64,000 nt of DNA from CAJBNH01 sp964447285 (GTDB lineage Bacteria; Myxococcota_A; UBA9042). The notes below the pieces were generated by a model. The model was not told where the DNA came from. It ran no database searches and worked only from the letters and a program-made list of their open reading frames with translations. This document shows, one piece after another, positions 57,279 to 64,000 of the stretch (its first letter is position 1; every line of letters starts with the position of its first letter). A program made the translations under genes and the position numbers. Location of the stretch: contig CAYURO010000020.1 in assembly GCA_964447285.1 (NCBI GenBank), positions 1-64,000 of the forward strand, written 5' to 3'.

Positions 57279-58570
57279 GCTTCCTCGCTTCCTTCCACGC
57301 GGATCACCTGGGCGATGCGCTCGACCTGCGGCAGGCCCGCGACTTCCTCAAGGGCTGCGAGCAGCTGCCGCTCGACCGCCTGATGCGTCACGAACAACAG
57401 ATCCACGGGCGCATCGCGCCGGCCCTTCTGGATCATCGACGCGACACTGACCTGGTGGCGGCCCAGCACGGTCGCGATCGCGCCCAGCACGCCCGGTTGG
57501 TCCGCGACCTGGATGGCCAAGTAGTACCGCGACGTCACCTCCGTCATCGGAAGCACCGCAAGTCGGCGCGAAGGAATCGGAATCCGCCCCGACACACCGC
57601 GCCGCAGGTCCTGGGCCGCGTCGACGATGTCGGCCACCACCGCGCTGGCGGTCGGCATCCGCCCCGCGCCGCGCCCGTAGAACATCAGGTCGCCCACCGC
57701 ATCCCCATGGACGAACACGGCATTGTAAGCCCCATGGACGGCGGCCAGCGGGTGGTTGGCCGGGATCATCGTCGGGTGCACCCGCAACTCGACCTGTCCG
57801 TCGCGGTCCTTGGCAATGGCCAACAGCTTGATCACATGGCCCAGATCGGCCGCGGCCTGGATGTCGGTGGGCGTCAGGTGGCCGATGCCCGCGCGGTAGA
57901 CGTCGTCCGACGCGAACTCGGCGCCAAAGGCCAGACCCGCCAGGATCGCCAGCTTGCTGGCCGCGTCGTCGCCGTCGACGTCTGCCGCCGGATTCGCCTC
58001 GGCATAGCCCAGGTCCTGCGCCTGCTTCAGGGCCTCGGCAAACCCGACCTTGTCTTGCGTCATACGCGTCAGGATGAAGTTCGTGGTGCCGTTGACGATG
58101 CCGTACAACGCCTGCACGCGGTTGCCCGACAGCGACTCGGCCAGCGCCTTGACGATGGGGATGCCGCCGGCAACCGCGGCCTCGCAATGCAGTCCCGCGC
58201 CGCCCACCAACGCCGCCTCGCGCAACTCGGCCCCGTGCTTGGCCAGCAGTTCCTTGTTGGCCGTGACGACGTGCACACCGCGCCGCAGCGCCTCGCACAG
58301 CAGCGTCCGCGCCGGCTCGATACCGCCCATCACCTCGACCAGCACGTCGATCTCGGGGTCGGCCGCGACCATTGTCGGGTCGCCGCACAGCAGGTCCGGG
58401 TCCAGATCCACGTCGCGGGCTTTGTCGGGGTCGCGCACGGCCACGCGCCGCAGTTGTAGCGGTCCACCGGCTCGTTCCGCCAGCAATTCCGCATGGCGTT
58501 GAAGCAGTTCGGCGACTCCGGCGCCCACGGTGCCCAGGCCGAGCAGGGCGATCTCCAGGGGGCGCGTCAT
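57275..58570 (-). CDS. hom: homoserine dehydrogenase
   Basis: The 431-residue monofunctional enzyme has an NAD(P)-binding GLGTVGAGV (near residue 12), the central catalytic region with NGTTNFILTRM and YAEANPAADVDGDDAASK, and a C-terminal ACT domain (from YYLAIQVADQPGVLGAIA) typical of threonine feedback control. It reduces aspartate semialdehyde to homoserine. ATG 58570 is used, with GGAG upstream; the frame runs further back but without homology. First gene of the minus-strand threonine group. Confidence 0.95.
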   Translation of the reverse strand: MTRPLEIALLGLGTVGAGVAELLQRHAELLAERAGGPLQLRRVAVRDPDKARDVDLDPDLLCGDPTMVAADPEIDVLVEVMGGIEPARTLLCEALRRGVHVVTANKELLAKHGAELREAALVGGAGLHCEAAVAGGIPIVKALAESLSGNRVQALYGIVNGTTNFILTRMTQDKVGFAEALKQAQDLGYAEANPAADVDGDDAASKLAILAGLAFGAEFASDDVYRAGIGHLTPTDIQAAADLGHVIKLLAIAKDRDGQVELRVHPTMIPANHPLAAVHGAYNAVFVHGDAVGDLMFYGRGAGRMPTASAVVADIVDAAQDLRRGVSGRIPIPSRRLAVLPMTEVTSRYYLAIQVADQPGVLGAIATVLGRHQVSVASMIQKGRRDAPVDLLFVTHQAVERQLLAALEEVAGLPQVERIAQVIRVEGSEEA

Positions 58571-58754
58571 GGCAGGGCTCCTTGCGGATGCAGGGGCAGA
58601 CTTGCAGGTCGAGGCGGGAAGGCGCAAAAAACTGGCCTTGCGTCCACCGCAGCACGCATACTTTGCCCGCAGGTCGACAAGGCGCGCAACAGGACGCCTG
58701 CGATCAACCGCCCTGAGCGTAGCGTGCAGGGGCTCGACAAAACGGAGGAAAGCC

Positions 58755-58874
58755 ATGCCGAAGGGTCAAGAGAAAACCGACAAGAACAACAAGCCCAAAC
58801 TGACCACCAAGGAGAAGCAGGCCAAGAAGAAGGACAAGAAGACCGCAAAGGGCAGCTCGGCCGCGACGCTGTGA
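58755..58874 (+). CDS. 39-residue Lys-rich protein, unknown function
   Basis: ATG 58755 is preceded by GGAGGAA (58744-58750), a strong ribosome site. Of 39 residues 13 are Lys (GKEK-, KKKDKKTAK-type runs), with no hydrophobic core, so it is likely disordered and may bind nucleic acid or membranes. Its stop TGA overlaps the GTG start of the ChaN-like gene (58871-58874). It is divergent from hom. I recognise no family. Confidence 0.7.
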   Translation: MPKGQEKTDKNNKPKLTTKEKQAKKKDKKTAKGSSAATL

Positions 58875-59845
58875 CCTTGTCGCGTGTCTTTGTGCTCGGC
58901 TCCGTGCTGGTCGGCCTTGTCGGCTGCGGAGCTGGGGGACCGAGCTTGACCGACCCCGCATGGCAGACCGACCTCGACCGGGACCATCCCTTGGTCGGTC
59001 GGATTTGGCATGTGCCGTCGCGTCGTTTCGTTGCGCCCGAAGACATGCTGGCTGATCTGGCCGGCCGCGACTTCGTCTTGCTGGGCGAGAAACACGACCA
59101 CCCCGACCACCACCAGCTGCAGGCGCTTGTCGTGCTGGAGCTGGCGGTGCGTGGTCGGCGGCCCGCGGTCGGGTTCGAGATGCTCGAGCCGAGCCAGCAG
59201 GTGCCGCTCGACACTTTTTTGGCCCGACACCCCACCGACGCAGCGGAGCTGGGTCCCGCCGTCAGCTGGCAGGACAGCAGTTGGCCGGATTGGCAGCTGT
59301 ATCGCCCCATCGCCCAGGCCGCGCTGGACGCGGGATTGCCGTTGTTTGCCGCGAACTTGCCGGGGGCCGATGCCAAGGCGATCTCGCGCAACGGTCTGGC
59401 TGCGCTGGACGCCGAGAGCCGCAAGCGGTTTGCGCTGGACATGCCGTTCGACGCGACCGCCGCGGCTGAGATGGAGCAGGAGGTGCTGGACAGCCACTGC
59501 GGCATGCTCCCCAAGCACGCGGCCCCGCCGATGGCGATGGCCCAGCGCGCCCGCGATGCCGCGATGGCCGATGCAATGCTGGCGCACGCAAGTCCGGGTG
59601 GCGCCGTGCTGATCACCGGAAACGGTCACGCGCGCAAGGACCGAGGCGTGCCGTGGTGGCTGCGGCAGCGGGGGTCCGGCAAGTCGATCGCGTCGGTGGC
59701 CTTCGTCGAGGTGCACGTGGGCCTCGATCCGCAGCATGGCGAGCCGGGGGCCGTTGCCGACTACGTCTGGTACACGCCGCGCTTGGACGACACCGACCCC
59801 TGCGCGGAATTCCGCGACCAGCTCGAGAAGATGCGCGGGCGGTAG
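58871..59845 (+). CDS. ChaN-like (DUF399) lipoprotein
   Basis: The 324-residue protein begins at GTG 58871, which overlaps the small Lys-rich gene. The leader ends LVGC (Cys19), giving an outer-membrane or periplasmic lipoprotein. The core (DFVLLGEKHDHPDHH, PAVGFEMLEPSQQVPLD, LFAANLP, ITGNGHARKDRGVPWWL) matches the ChaN/DUF399 haem-binding family of iron-uptake lipoproteins. The conserved Glu-His near residue 60 and the Gly-Asn-Gly-His near 255 are present. It may take part in haem or iron acquisition. No transporter partner is adjacent. Confidence 0.85.
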   Translation: MTLSRVFVLGSVLVGLVGCGAGGPSLTDPAWQTDLDRDHPLVGRIWHVPSRRFVAPEDMLADLAGRDFVLLGEKHDHPDHHQLQALVVLELAVRGRRPAVGFEMLEPSQQVPLDTFLARHPTDAAELGPAVSWQDSSWPDWQLYRPIAQAALDAGLPLFAANLPGADAKAISRNGLAALDAESRKRFALDMPFDATAAAEMEQEVLDSHCGMLPKHAAPPMAMAQRARDAAMADAMLAHASPGGAVLITGNGHARKDRGVPWWLRQRGSGKSIASVAFVEVHVGLDPQHGEPGAVADYVWYTPRLDDTDPCAEFRDQLEKMRGR

Positions 59846-59983
59846 TGCCCCTGCCTCTCACGCTGCCGATTCCCCCCTTCCCGTTGAGCACCGTCCGCCC
59901 CATAAACTCAGGGTGGCCGACCGTTCGCGTTTGGCGCAAGATCGCCGCACCCGGCGACAGGGTCTCGCGCGGGAGAGGTCGCC

Positions 59984-60811
59984 ATGTTCGAGCCGATGCT
60001 GGCGAATTCGCTGCTGGAAGCGTGGCGGTCGTTGCGATCTGCGTCGGCAGAGGGGGGGCGCCCCTTCCTGCCCATCGACCCCGAAGACCTGCGGGCGCTG
60101 CAGCATCGCGTGGACGTTCCCGCCGCCCTGCTGGGCGTGCTGCGCGAGGGCACGCCGGTCGATCCGATCGCCGTGGGTCCCCACCGACTGCTGCCGACCT
60201 GGCACGATGCGAACGAAAGGCTCGAGGGGCGCCCCGCCTGGCCCCGCCACCTGCTGCCGCTGGGCGCCTCGGGCACGGGCGAGGTCGTGCTCGACACGCG
60301 CCAAGGTCACATCGGCTGGGTGGATCTTGTGGGCGGCGCGGGGCGAACGCCGGGGATCCCGATGCCGGTGCAGGCGTTGTACCAGGACCCGGTCGCCTTC
60401 CTGGACGACCTGCAAGCCTGGGTCGAGGTCGTGCATCCCGAGGACGCCCGCGCCGTGCGGTCATGGCAGGGCTTGCGGCAGGCGGCCTGGGACGCGCTGG
60501 AAGGGCGCTTGGGGCCCGGCTGGCACACCCGCGCGCTGTTCGCCGAGGTGCGGACGATGGCCGAGGTGTGGGTGCGGCTGCAGGTCGACTTGCGCCGGAA
60601 CATCCGCCTGACGTACGCGACGGCGACCGCGCTGGCCCTGTCGCCCGTGATCGGGGGTTGGGTGGCCGTGCAGACGGGGCTGGTGCCGCCGTGGCAGGGT
60701 GCGGTGGCCGGCTTGGGGCTGATCGGCATCGCGCCGGCGTGGCTGCTGGCGCAGCTGCGGGCCGACGGTGCGCGTCTGGGGCGGCTGCTGCGGACGCTGC
60801 CGCGCGATTGA
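59984..60811 (+). CDS. SUKH-like protein with C-terminal membrane helices
   Basis: The 275-residue protein has ATG 59984 with GGAGAGG upstream. Residues ~15-150 read as a SUKH (SMI1/KNR4)-type alpha/beta fold by pattern (LLPTWHDANERLEG...WPRHLLPLGASGTGEVVLDT, FLDDLQAWVE); this is inferred from spacing, not certain. SUKH proteins often serve as immunity factors for toxins. Two hydrophobic helices follow (about 205-228 and 233-255), unusual for the family. No toxin gene is beside it; the convergent neighbour is a radical SAM protein. Confidence 0.6.
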   Translation: MFEPMLANSLLEAWRSLRSASAEGGRPFLPIDPEDLRALQHRVDVPAALLGVLREGTPVDPIAVGPHRLLPTWHDANERLEGRPAWPRHLLPLGASGTGEVVLDTRQGHIGWVDLVGGAGRTPGIPMPVQALYQDPVAFLDDLQAWVEVVHPEDARAVRSWQGLRQAAWDALEGRLGPGWHTRALFAEVRTMAEVWVRLQVDLRRNIRLTYATATALALSPVIGGWVAVQTGLVPPWQGAVAGLGLIGIAPAWLLAQLRADGARLGRLLRTLPRD

Positions 60812-60832
60812 TGCGAGTGTTGTCCGCGGCCG

Positions 60833-62191
60833 CTAAGCGCTTGCGCTCTCAGGTCCCCGTGTCCACGGCCGGCTGACGGCCATCGCCCATGTCATCGGCA
60901 GCATGCGCCACGCCATCCGGTGCAGGTTCTTGCGCTTGTACAGGCGGATCTGCTGCAGCAGCCAGTCCTGCGGGGTGTCGGGCGACACGTAGAACTTCGC
61001 GTCCCAGCCGTCGTCGTCGGCGCCAATCACGCCCTCGGCCACCGCGCGATCGTAAAGCGGGGTGCGGGGTTGGATGCGCCAGCCGACGCTGAAGTCGGTA
61101 AACCAGGCACCGGCGTCCCAGCCGCCCTGCAGCGTCTCGAGCGCCGTCTCGCGCGTCTCGCCCGGTCCCCCCAGCGTCGGCATCAGCATGGTGCCCACGC
61201 CCGCACGGTGCAGCCCGGCCATGTCGCGGTCGATCTCCTTGCGGGTAAACGACTTGCCCATCGCGCGCAGCACGGGGTCCGAGAAGCTCTCGGCGAACAC
61301 CACCACCGCCGCGCCGCCCGCCCGCTTGTACAGCGCGAAGAACTCGTCGTCGGCCTGACCCGGATCGAACACCGACCACAACTGCAACTGTGCCCCTTGC
61401 TTCAGGATCTCGCGCAGCACGTCTTTGGCGTGTTCCAGCGGTCGGTTGAAGCCGGCGTCGACCAGAAAGACGCTTTTGACCTTGCCGGTCCGCTTCAGTC
61501 TCAGCAGGTCGCCCGCCACCTCGGCCGGGTCGCGCAACACGAAGCGCTTGCCGAAGGTGTGGAAGGTGTCGCAGAACGCGCAGTCCTCGGGGCAGCCGGT
61601 GCGGGTGACGACGCCAGCCTGCCAGTAGCCACGGCGGTAGCGCGACAGATCGACCAGATCCCAGTTGTCGAAGGTGACGTCGCGGTACCCCACGATCTGG
61701 AAGGGGTTTTCGACGACATCGCCCGTCGCGGTGCGGTGGACCAGCCCGGGCGTCTCGCGGTCGGGGCTGCCGGCCGCCAGCGACTGCACGAACCGCGCGA
61801 TGGGTTCCAGATCGTCGCCGCAATAGCCCCACTCGGCGCCCATCACGTCCAGCATCCGCTTGGGAAAGGTCGTAAACGCAGTGCCGCCCAGCAGCATGGG
61901 CGCCGGGCAGACCTGGCGAACCGCCTGCAGCATCGACGCAATTTCGGGGATCGGGTCGTAGAAGTCGCCGGGTGACATGTTGTCGCGGTTGCGGATCGAG
62001 AAGCACAGCAGCTCGGGGCGGAACGACCGCGCGGCTTCGATCACGGCCTGCAGCGGGTGCTTCTCGACGTTGCAGTCGAGGAAGCGCACGTCGTGGCCGT
62101 CGCGCTTCAGCCGGGCGGCGACCAGCGACGCGCCGATGGGGCTGGGGGACAACAGGCGATAGGTGTTGGTGTTGGTGACGAGGATGCGCAT
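60833..62191 (-). CDS. B12-binding-type radical SAM protein
   Basis: At 452 residues it has an N-terminal Rossmann-like domain (about 1-130; MRILVTNTNTYRLL, LVAARLKRDGHDVRFLDCN) resembling a cobalamin-binding domain but without the DxHxxG motif. The radical SAM core follows, with CPEDCAFC as the [4Fe-4S] site (CxxxCxxC, about 190-197) and the later GTMLMPTLGGPGETRE. Such enzymes carry out methylation or other radical chemistry; the substrate is not readable. GGAGG supports ATG 62191. The lipoprotein gene 89 bases upstream on the same strand may share its transcript. Confidence 0.85.
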   Translation of the reverse strand: MRILVTNTNTYRLLSPSPIGASLVAARLKRDGHDVRFLDCNVEKHPLQAVIEAARSFRPELLCFSIRNRDNMSPGDFYDPIPEIASMLQAVRQVCPAPMLLGGTAFTTFPKRMLDVMGAEWGYCGDDLEPIARFVQSLAAGSPDRETPGLVHRTATGDVVENPFQIVGYRDVTFDNWDLVDLSRYRRGYWQAGVVTRTGCPEDCAFCDTFHTFGKRFVLRDPAEVAGDLLRLKRTGKVKSVFLVDAGFNRPLEHAKDVLREILKQGAQLQLWSVFDPGQADDEFFALYKRAGGAAVVVFAESFSDPVLRAMGKSFTRKEIDRDMAGLHRAGVGTMLMPTLGGPGETRETALETLQGGWDAGAWFTDFSVGWRIQPRTPLYDRAVAEGVIGADDDGWDAKFYVSPDTPQDWLLQQIRLYKRKNLHRMAWRMLPMTWAMAVSRPWTRGPESASA

Positions 62192-62280
62192 GGGAGAAGC
62201 CTCCGGTCGCGGCGGATCGTGCACTGGCCGAGCGGGGGTGGCAACTGGTCGATTGGGGGGCAATTCGTCGAAACGGGCGG

Positions 62281-63420
62281 CTACTTGCCCGGATACACCC
62301 ACTGCATGCCGACGTTGTAGGCACCGGTGCCCAACTCGGCCAGCGGAAAGCGGAACACGACCCACTCGCCCTCGACCTTCGCGTTCGGGTGACCCTGAGC
62401 ACCTGCGAGTACCGTCCCGCCAGCAACAGCCGCTGCATCACCCGGAACCCTGAGCGACAACTCAGCAAACGCAGCGGGCAAGACGTCGAAGCGGATGCCG
62501 CCGTCCTCCAACACCGGCGACACCGCAACCGGCACGCCATCGACCAGCGCCTGCACTGCGGGCAGGGCCGAGAGCGACGCGCCCGACAGCGGCTCGGTGA
62601 ACGAAAACACCAGGTAGCCCGCGCCGTTGCCCTTGTCGACCACCCGAGCCCTGTCGAGCATGGGCCGACTGGAGGTGTAGAAGTCGTGCACCGTTGGTGC
62701 GTCCAGAAAGTGGTTCGCGAGCGTCACGGTCCGGCAGTCCAGCAACGACTGGCTCTCGCCGGGCAGAACGGTCACGCGATAGGCCTTTCCGGCAAGCAGC
62801 GGTGTCTTGGGCGTCAGGTACAGGTCCTCGAGCCTGTCGTCCTTGGGAGAGGCAAACGGCGTACCGATGTCGTAATCGACCGCCGCACCCGTCGCCAGAT
62901 CGGTCAACACGAACAGCGCCCGGATGGCCTGATGGCCCTTGACCGGATCCTTCAGCAGCGACGCGAACTTGGCCATCGGAGGGACCATGCCCACCCCTGC
63001 CGGCATTGCCCGCAGGACAAGCGGCGTTTCGGGATCGCGGTTCGTCTGCAGGGCTCCCGCCGGGTCGGCAAGCGCCACGCGCGGAAACGTCAGGGGCTTC
63101 AGGTACGCGCACTGGCCCACCAGCGCATGCCAGTCGGCCATGTCGAGGACGTAGCGGTCGCTCGTGCACTGCAGCCGGCCGTTCTGGCACTTGGGGAGTA
63201 GCAGCGTGTCGCCGCCGCAGGTGCCGCATGTGTACTTGCCGTCCCAGGTGGTCGGTGGCTCGCTCCCGTCGCAGGGCACGATCGGCGCCCCGGCAGCACC
63301 GTCGCCGACGGGCTTGACCACCTCGCCCAAGGGGGCCGCCTTGTCCGACGGTTCCGTGCTGCAGGCGGTCAAGAGCAGCGGTACAAAAACCATCAGGTAC
63401 AGCAAGTTGCGGGTGGGCAT
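62281..63420 (-). CDS. lipoprotein with Cys motif and Ig-like domains
   Basis: The 379-residue lipoprotein (LLTAC, Cys20; GGAGG before ATG 63420) has a short Cys-rich segment (YTCGTCGGDTLLLPKC, about 63-82) then about 270 residues of beta-rich sequence with bacterial Ig-like features (VFSFTEPLSGASLSALPAV, VDGVPVAVSPVLEDGGI). A secreted or surface structural role is likely. It precedes the radical SAM gene on the same strand. Confidence 0.8.
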   Translation of the reverse strand: MPTRNLLYLMVFVPLLLTACSTEPSDKAAPLGEVVKPVGDGAAGAPIVPCDGSEPPTTWDGKYTCGTCGGDTLLLPKCQNGRLQCTSDRYVLDMADWHALVGQCAYLKPLTFPRVALADPAGALQTNRDPETPLVLRAMPAGVGMVPPMAKFASLLKDPVKGHQAIRALFVLTDLATGAAVDYDIGTPFASPKDDRLEDLYLTPKTPLLAGKAYRVTVLPGESQSLLDCRTVTLANHFLDAPTVHDFYTSSRPMLDRARVVDKGNGAGYLVFSFTEPLSGASLSALPAVQALVDGVPVAVSPVLEDGGIRFDVLPAAFAELSLRVPGDAAAVAGGTVLAGAQGHPNAKVEGEWVVFRFPLAELGTGAYNVGMQWVYPGK

Positions 63421-63802
63421 GGGGGGAGCCTCCGGTGGATGCCTCCATGGTGCGCGCTACGCAGGGCAGGAGCAACAGTGCAGGTTCCACCAGCCATCGA
63501 CGTTGCTTGCCGCGGCGAATTCCTTGGGCGGACGACAAGGGAGGGTCAGGGCGGTCGCAAGAAGAATCACGGACCTGCGCCCCTCCCCCTCGCTGCCGCG
63601 CCTCCCCCTCCCCATTCTGTACTATTTTCGAAGTGTTTGATGATCTCGCTGGCGGAATGTGGATGGGGATTCTCCCGACCGGACGTGACGCTTTGGGGCG
63701 CGACGTCGCATCCTGAACGGTGACCGCGAGGACTTGGCCCACCGCTGACCCGTGTCCGTCAGGCGCCGGCCGGGCCAGAGTGCTGTCGATGGTGAACCGG
63801 GA
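63421..63802. other. non-coding stretch upstream of the 62281 gene
   Basis: No frame with codon bias or a ribosome site stands out; short open frames here are low-complexity. It contains a pyrimidine-rich tract (63576-63616) that is one arm of an imperfect inverted repeat and an AT-richer patch at 63615-63650 (TACTATTTTCGAAG) that could hold a promoter. No gene is supported. Confidence 0.6.
63576..63616 (+). repeat. left arm of ~40-bp imperfect inverted repeat
   Basis: Reads TGCGCCCC, CCCTC tract, CGCTGCCGCGC, then CCCCCTCCCCATT. The right arm (63855-63893) is its near-perfect reverse complement with a few mismatches and single-base indels, 238 bases apart. Origin unknown; it could be a small inverted-repeat element. 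Confidence 0.5.
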
Positions 63803-63868
63803 GCCCCCTCCCTATTGCGCCACGGAAATCACAAGAGGTTTCAATGAGTCGCGCAATGGGGAGGGGGC
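63803..63868. other. long hairpin with 18-bp stem
   Basis: GCCCCCTCCCTATTGCGC (63803-63820) pairs with GCGCAATGGGGAGGGGGC (63851-63868): 17 Watson-Crick pairs and one G-U-type pair, around a 30-base loop (63821-63850). Such a stem forms easily in RNA or as a cruciform. The right arm overlaps the other inverted-repeat arm and the end of a possible partial gene. Confidence 0.6.
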
Positions 63869-63999
63869 GCGCGGCAGCGGGGGGCGGGGCGCACCGGCCC
63901 GCACGTCGGCGCCTCGGTCGCCGGTACAGCGCACGTAAGGATCGGCCCCTGTTCGTCCGCAACCTGCAGCCGCGCCTCGCCCGCCTCGCCCAGCCACCG
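63841..63999 (-). CDS. possible 3' end of a gene running off the right edge
   Basis: On the minus strand a frame open at the edge ends at TGA (63841-63843). It begins WLGEAGEARLQVADEQGPIL and has high-GC third positions, like the real genes here, but the last part (APPPHCATH) lies in the hairpin right arm and looks low-complexity. A plus-strand frame is also open here, so coding on either strand is uncertain. Confidence 0.3.
   Translation of the reverse strand, partial: RWLGEAGEARLQVADEQGPILTCAVPATEAPTCGPVRPAPRCRAPPPHCATH
63855..63893 (-). repeat. right arm of ~40-bp imperfect inverted repeat
   Basis: Reverse complement of the 63576-63616 arm: TGCGCCCC, C tract, CGCTGCCGCGC, GCCCCCTCCCCATT. 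Its inner 14 bases are also the right stem of the 63803-63868 hairpin, so one GC-rich box occurs three times in 320 bases. Confidence 0.5.
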
Positions 64000-64000
64000 C

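Noticed and set aside
63825..63843. CRISPR-like ATTGAAAC end on the minus strand in the hairpin loop
   Set aside because: Only one copy occurs in the window; there is no second repeat at regular spacing and no cas gene, so no array is supported.
63720..63938. Plus-strand 72-codon frame near the right edge
   Set aside because: Crosses the hairpin and inverted-repeat arms, has no ribosome site and no recognisable protein features.

Overview
The window is GC-rich DNA from one bacterial chromosome. It carries about 44 protein genes, most of them tightly packed. I saw no tRNA, rRNA, insertion sequence, prophage or CRISPR array. The best guess at host is a myxobacterium-like organism (Myxococcota or a related predatory or gliding lineage). 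This is inferred from four things seen in the proteins: eukaryote-like Ser/Thr kinases (one fused to a degenerate cyclase and an AAA ATPase), many lipoproteins, large secreted proteins built of 'CDDGNxCT' cysteine repeats with MopE-type motifs, and a MYXO-CTERM-like tail (Cys, hydrophobic segment, Arg run) on a secreted amidase. A species cannot be named from the sequence alone.

Layout. 0.2-4.2 kb: a protoporphyrinogen-oxidase-like flavoenzyme translationally coupled to a hybrid sensor kinase (minus). 4.4-7.1 kb: a small winged-helix-like protein, a HAD-phosphatase lipoprotein and a GlpT-type organophosphate antiporter. 7.1-10.9 kb: a K+ uptake pair (TrkH/KtrB plus a KtrA-like regulator) and a HAMP/PAS protein without an output domain. 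10.9-16.3 kb (minus): a secreted amidase, a beta-propeller protein and alaS. 16.5-29.0 kb: an accessory-looking block of large exported proteins. Three are Cys-rich lipoproteins sharing an N-terminal module; one is a P-domain/fibrinogen-domain protein; one is a small proline-rich Tat-like lipoprotein with three KYGGP motifs. 29.2-32.2 kb: the kinase/cyclase/AAA fusion. 32.2-35.1 kb: an SDR enzyme divergent from a bifunctional FTCD. 35.2-36.9 kb: a two-component pair. 36.9-42.9 kb: MFS transporter, M3 peptidase and envelope proteins. 42.9-52.1 kb: glycosyltransferase, aroC, SpoIID-domain protein, Ser/Thr kinase and an O-antigen-ligase-like/TPR protein. 52.3-55.5 kb: etfB-etfA-mnmE. 55.5-58.6 kb (minus): hom-thrC, a [2Fe-2S]-like protein and an Hpt protein. 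58.8-63.4 kb: a tiny Lys-rich protein with a ChaN-like lipoprotein, a SUKH-like membrane protein, a radical SAM protein and another lipoprotein. 63.4-64.0 kb: mostly non-coding, with a strong 18-bp-stem hairpin and a related imperfect inverted repeat.

How the parts fit. Core metabolism (haem, alanyl-tRNA, chorismate, threonine, ETF, tRNA wobble modification) is interleaved with envelope and signalling genes. The most unusual region is the exported-protein block at 16.3-29 kb. It contains two divergently transcribed paralogues with different C-terminal domains. A 12-bp motif (GTTCCAAAATGG) occurs in two distant promoter regions (4.39 and 33.17 kb), with a one-mismatch direct repeat 20 bp further on at 33.19 kb. 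It is the best candidate for a shared regulator.
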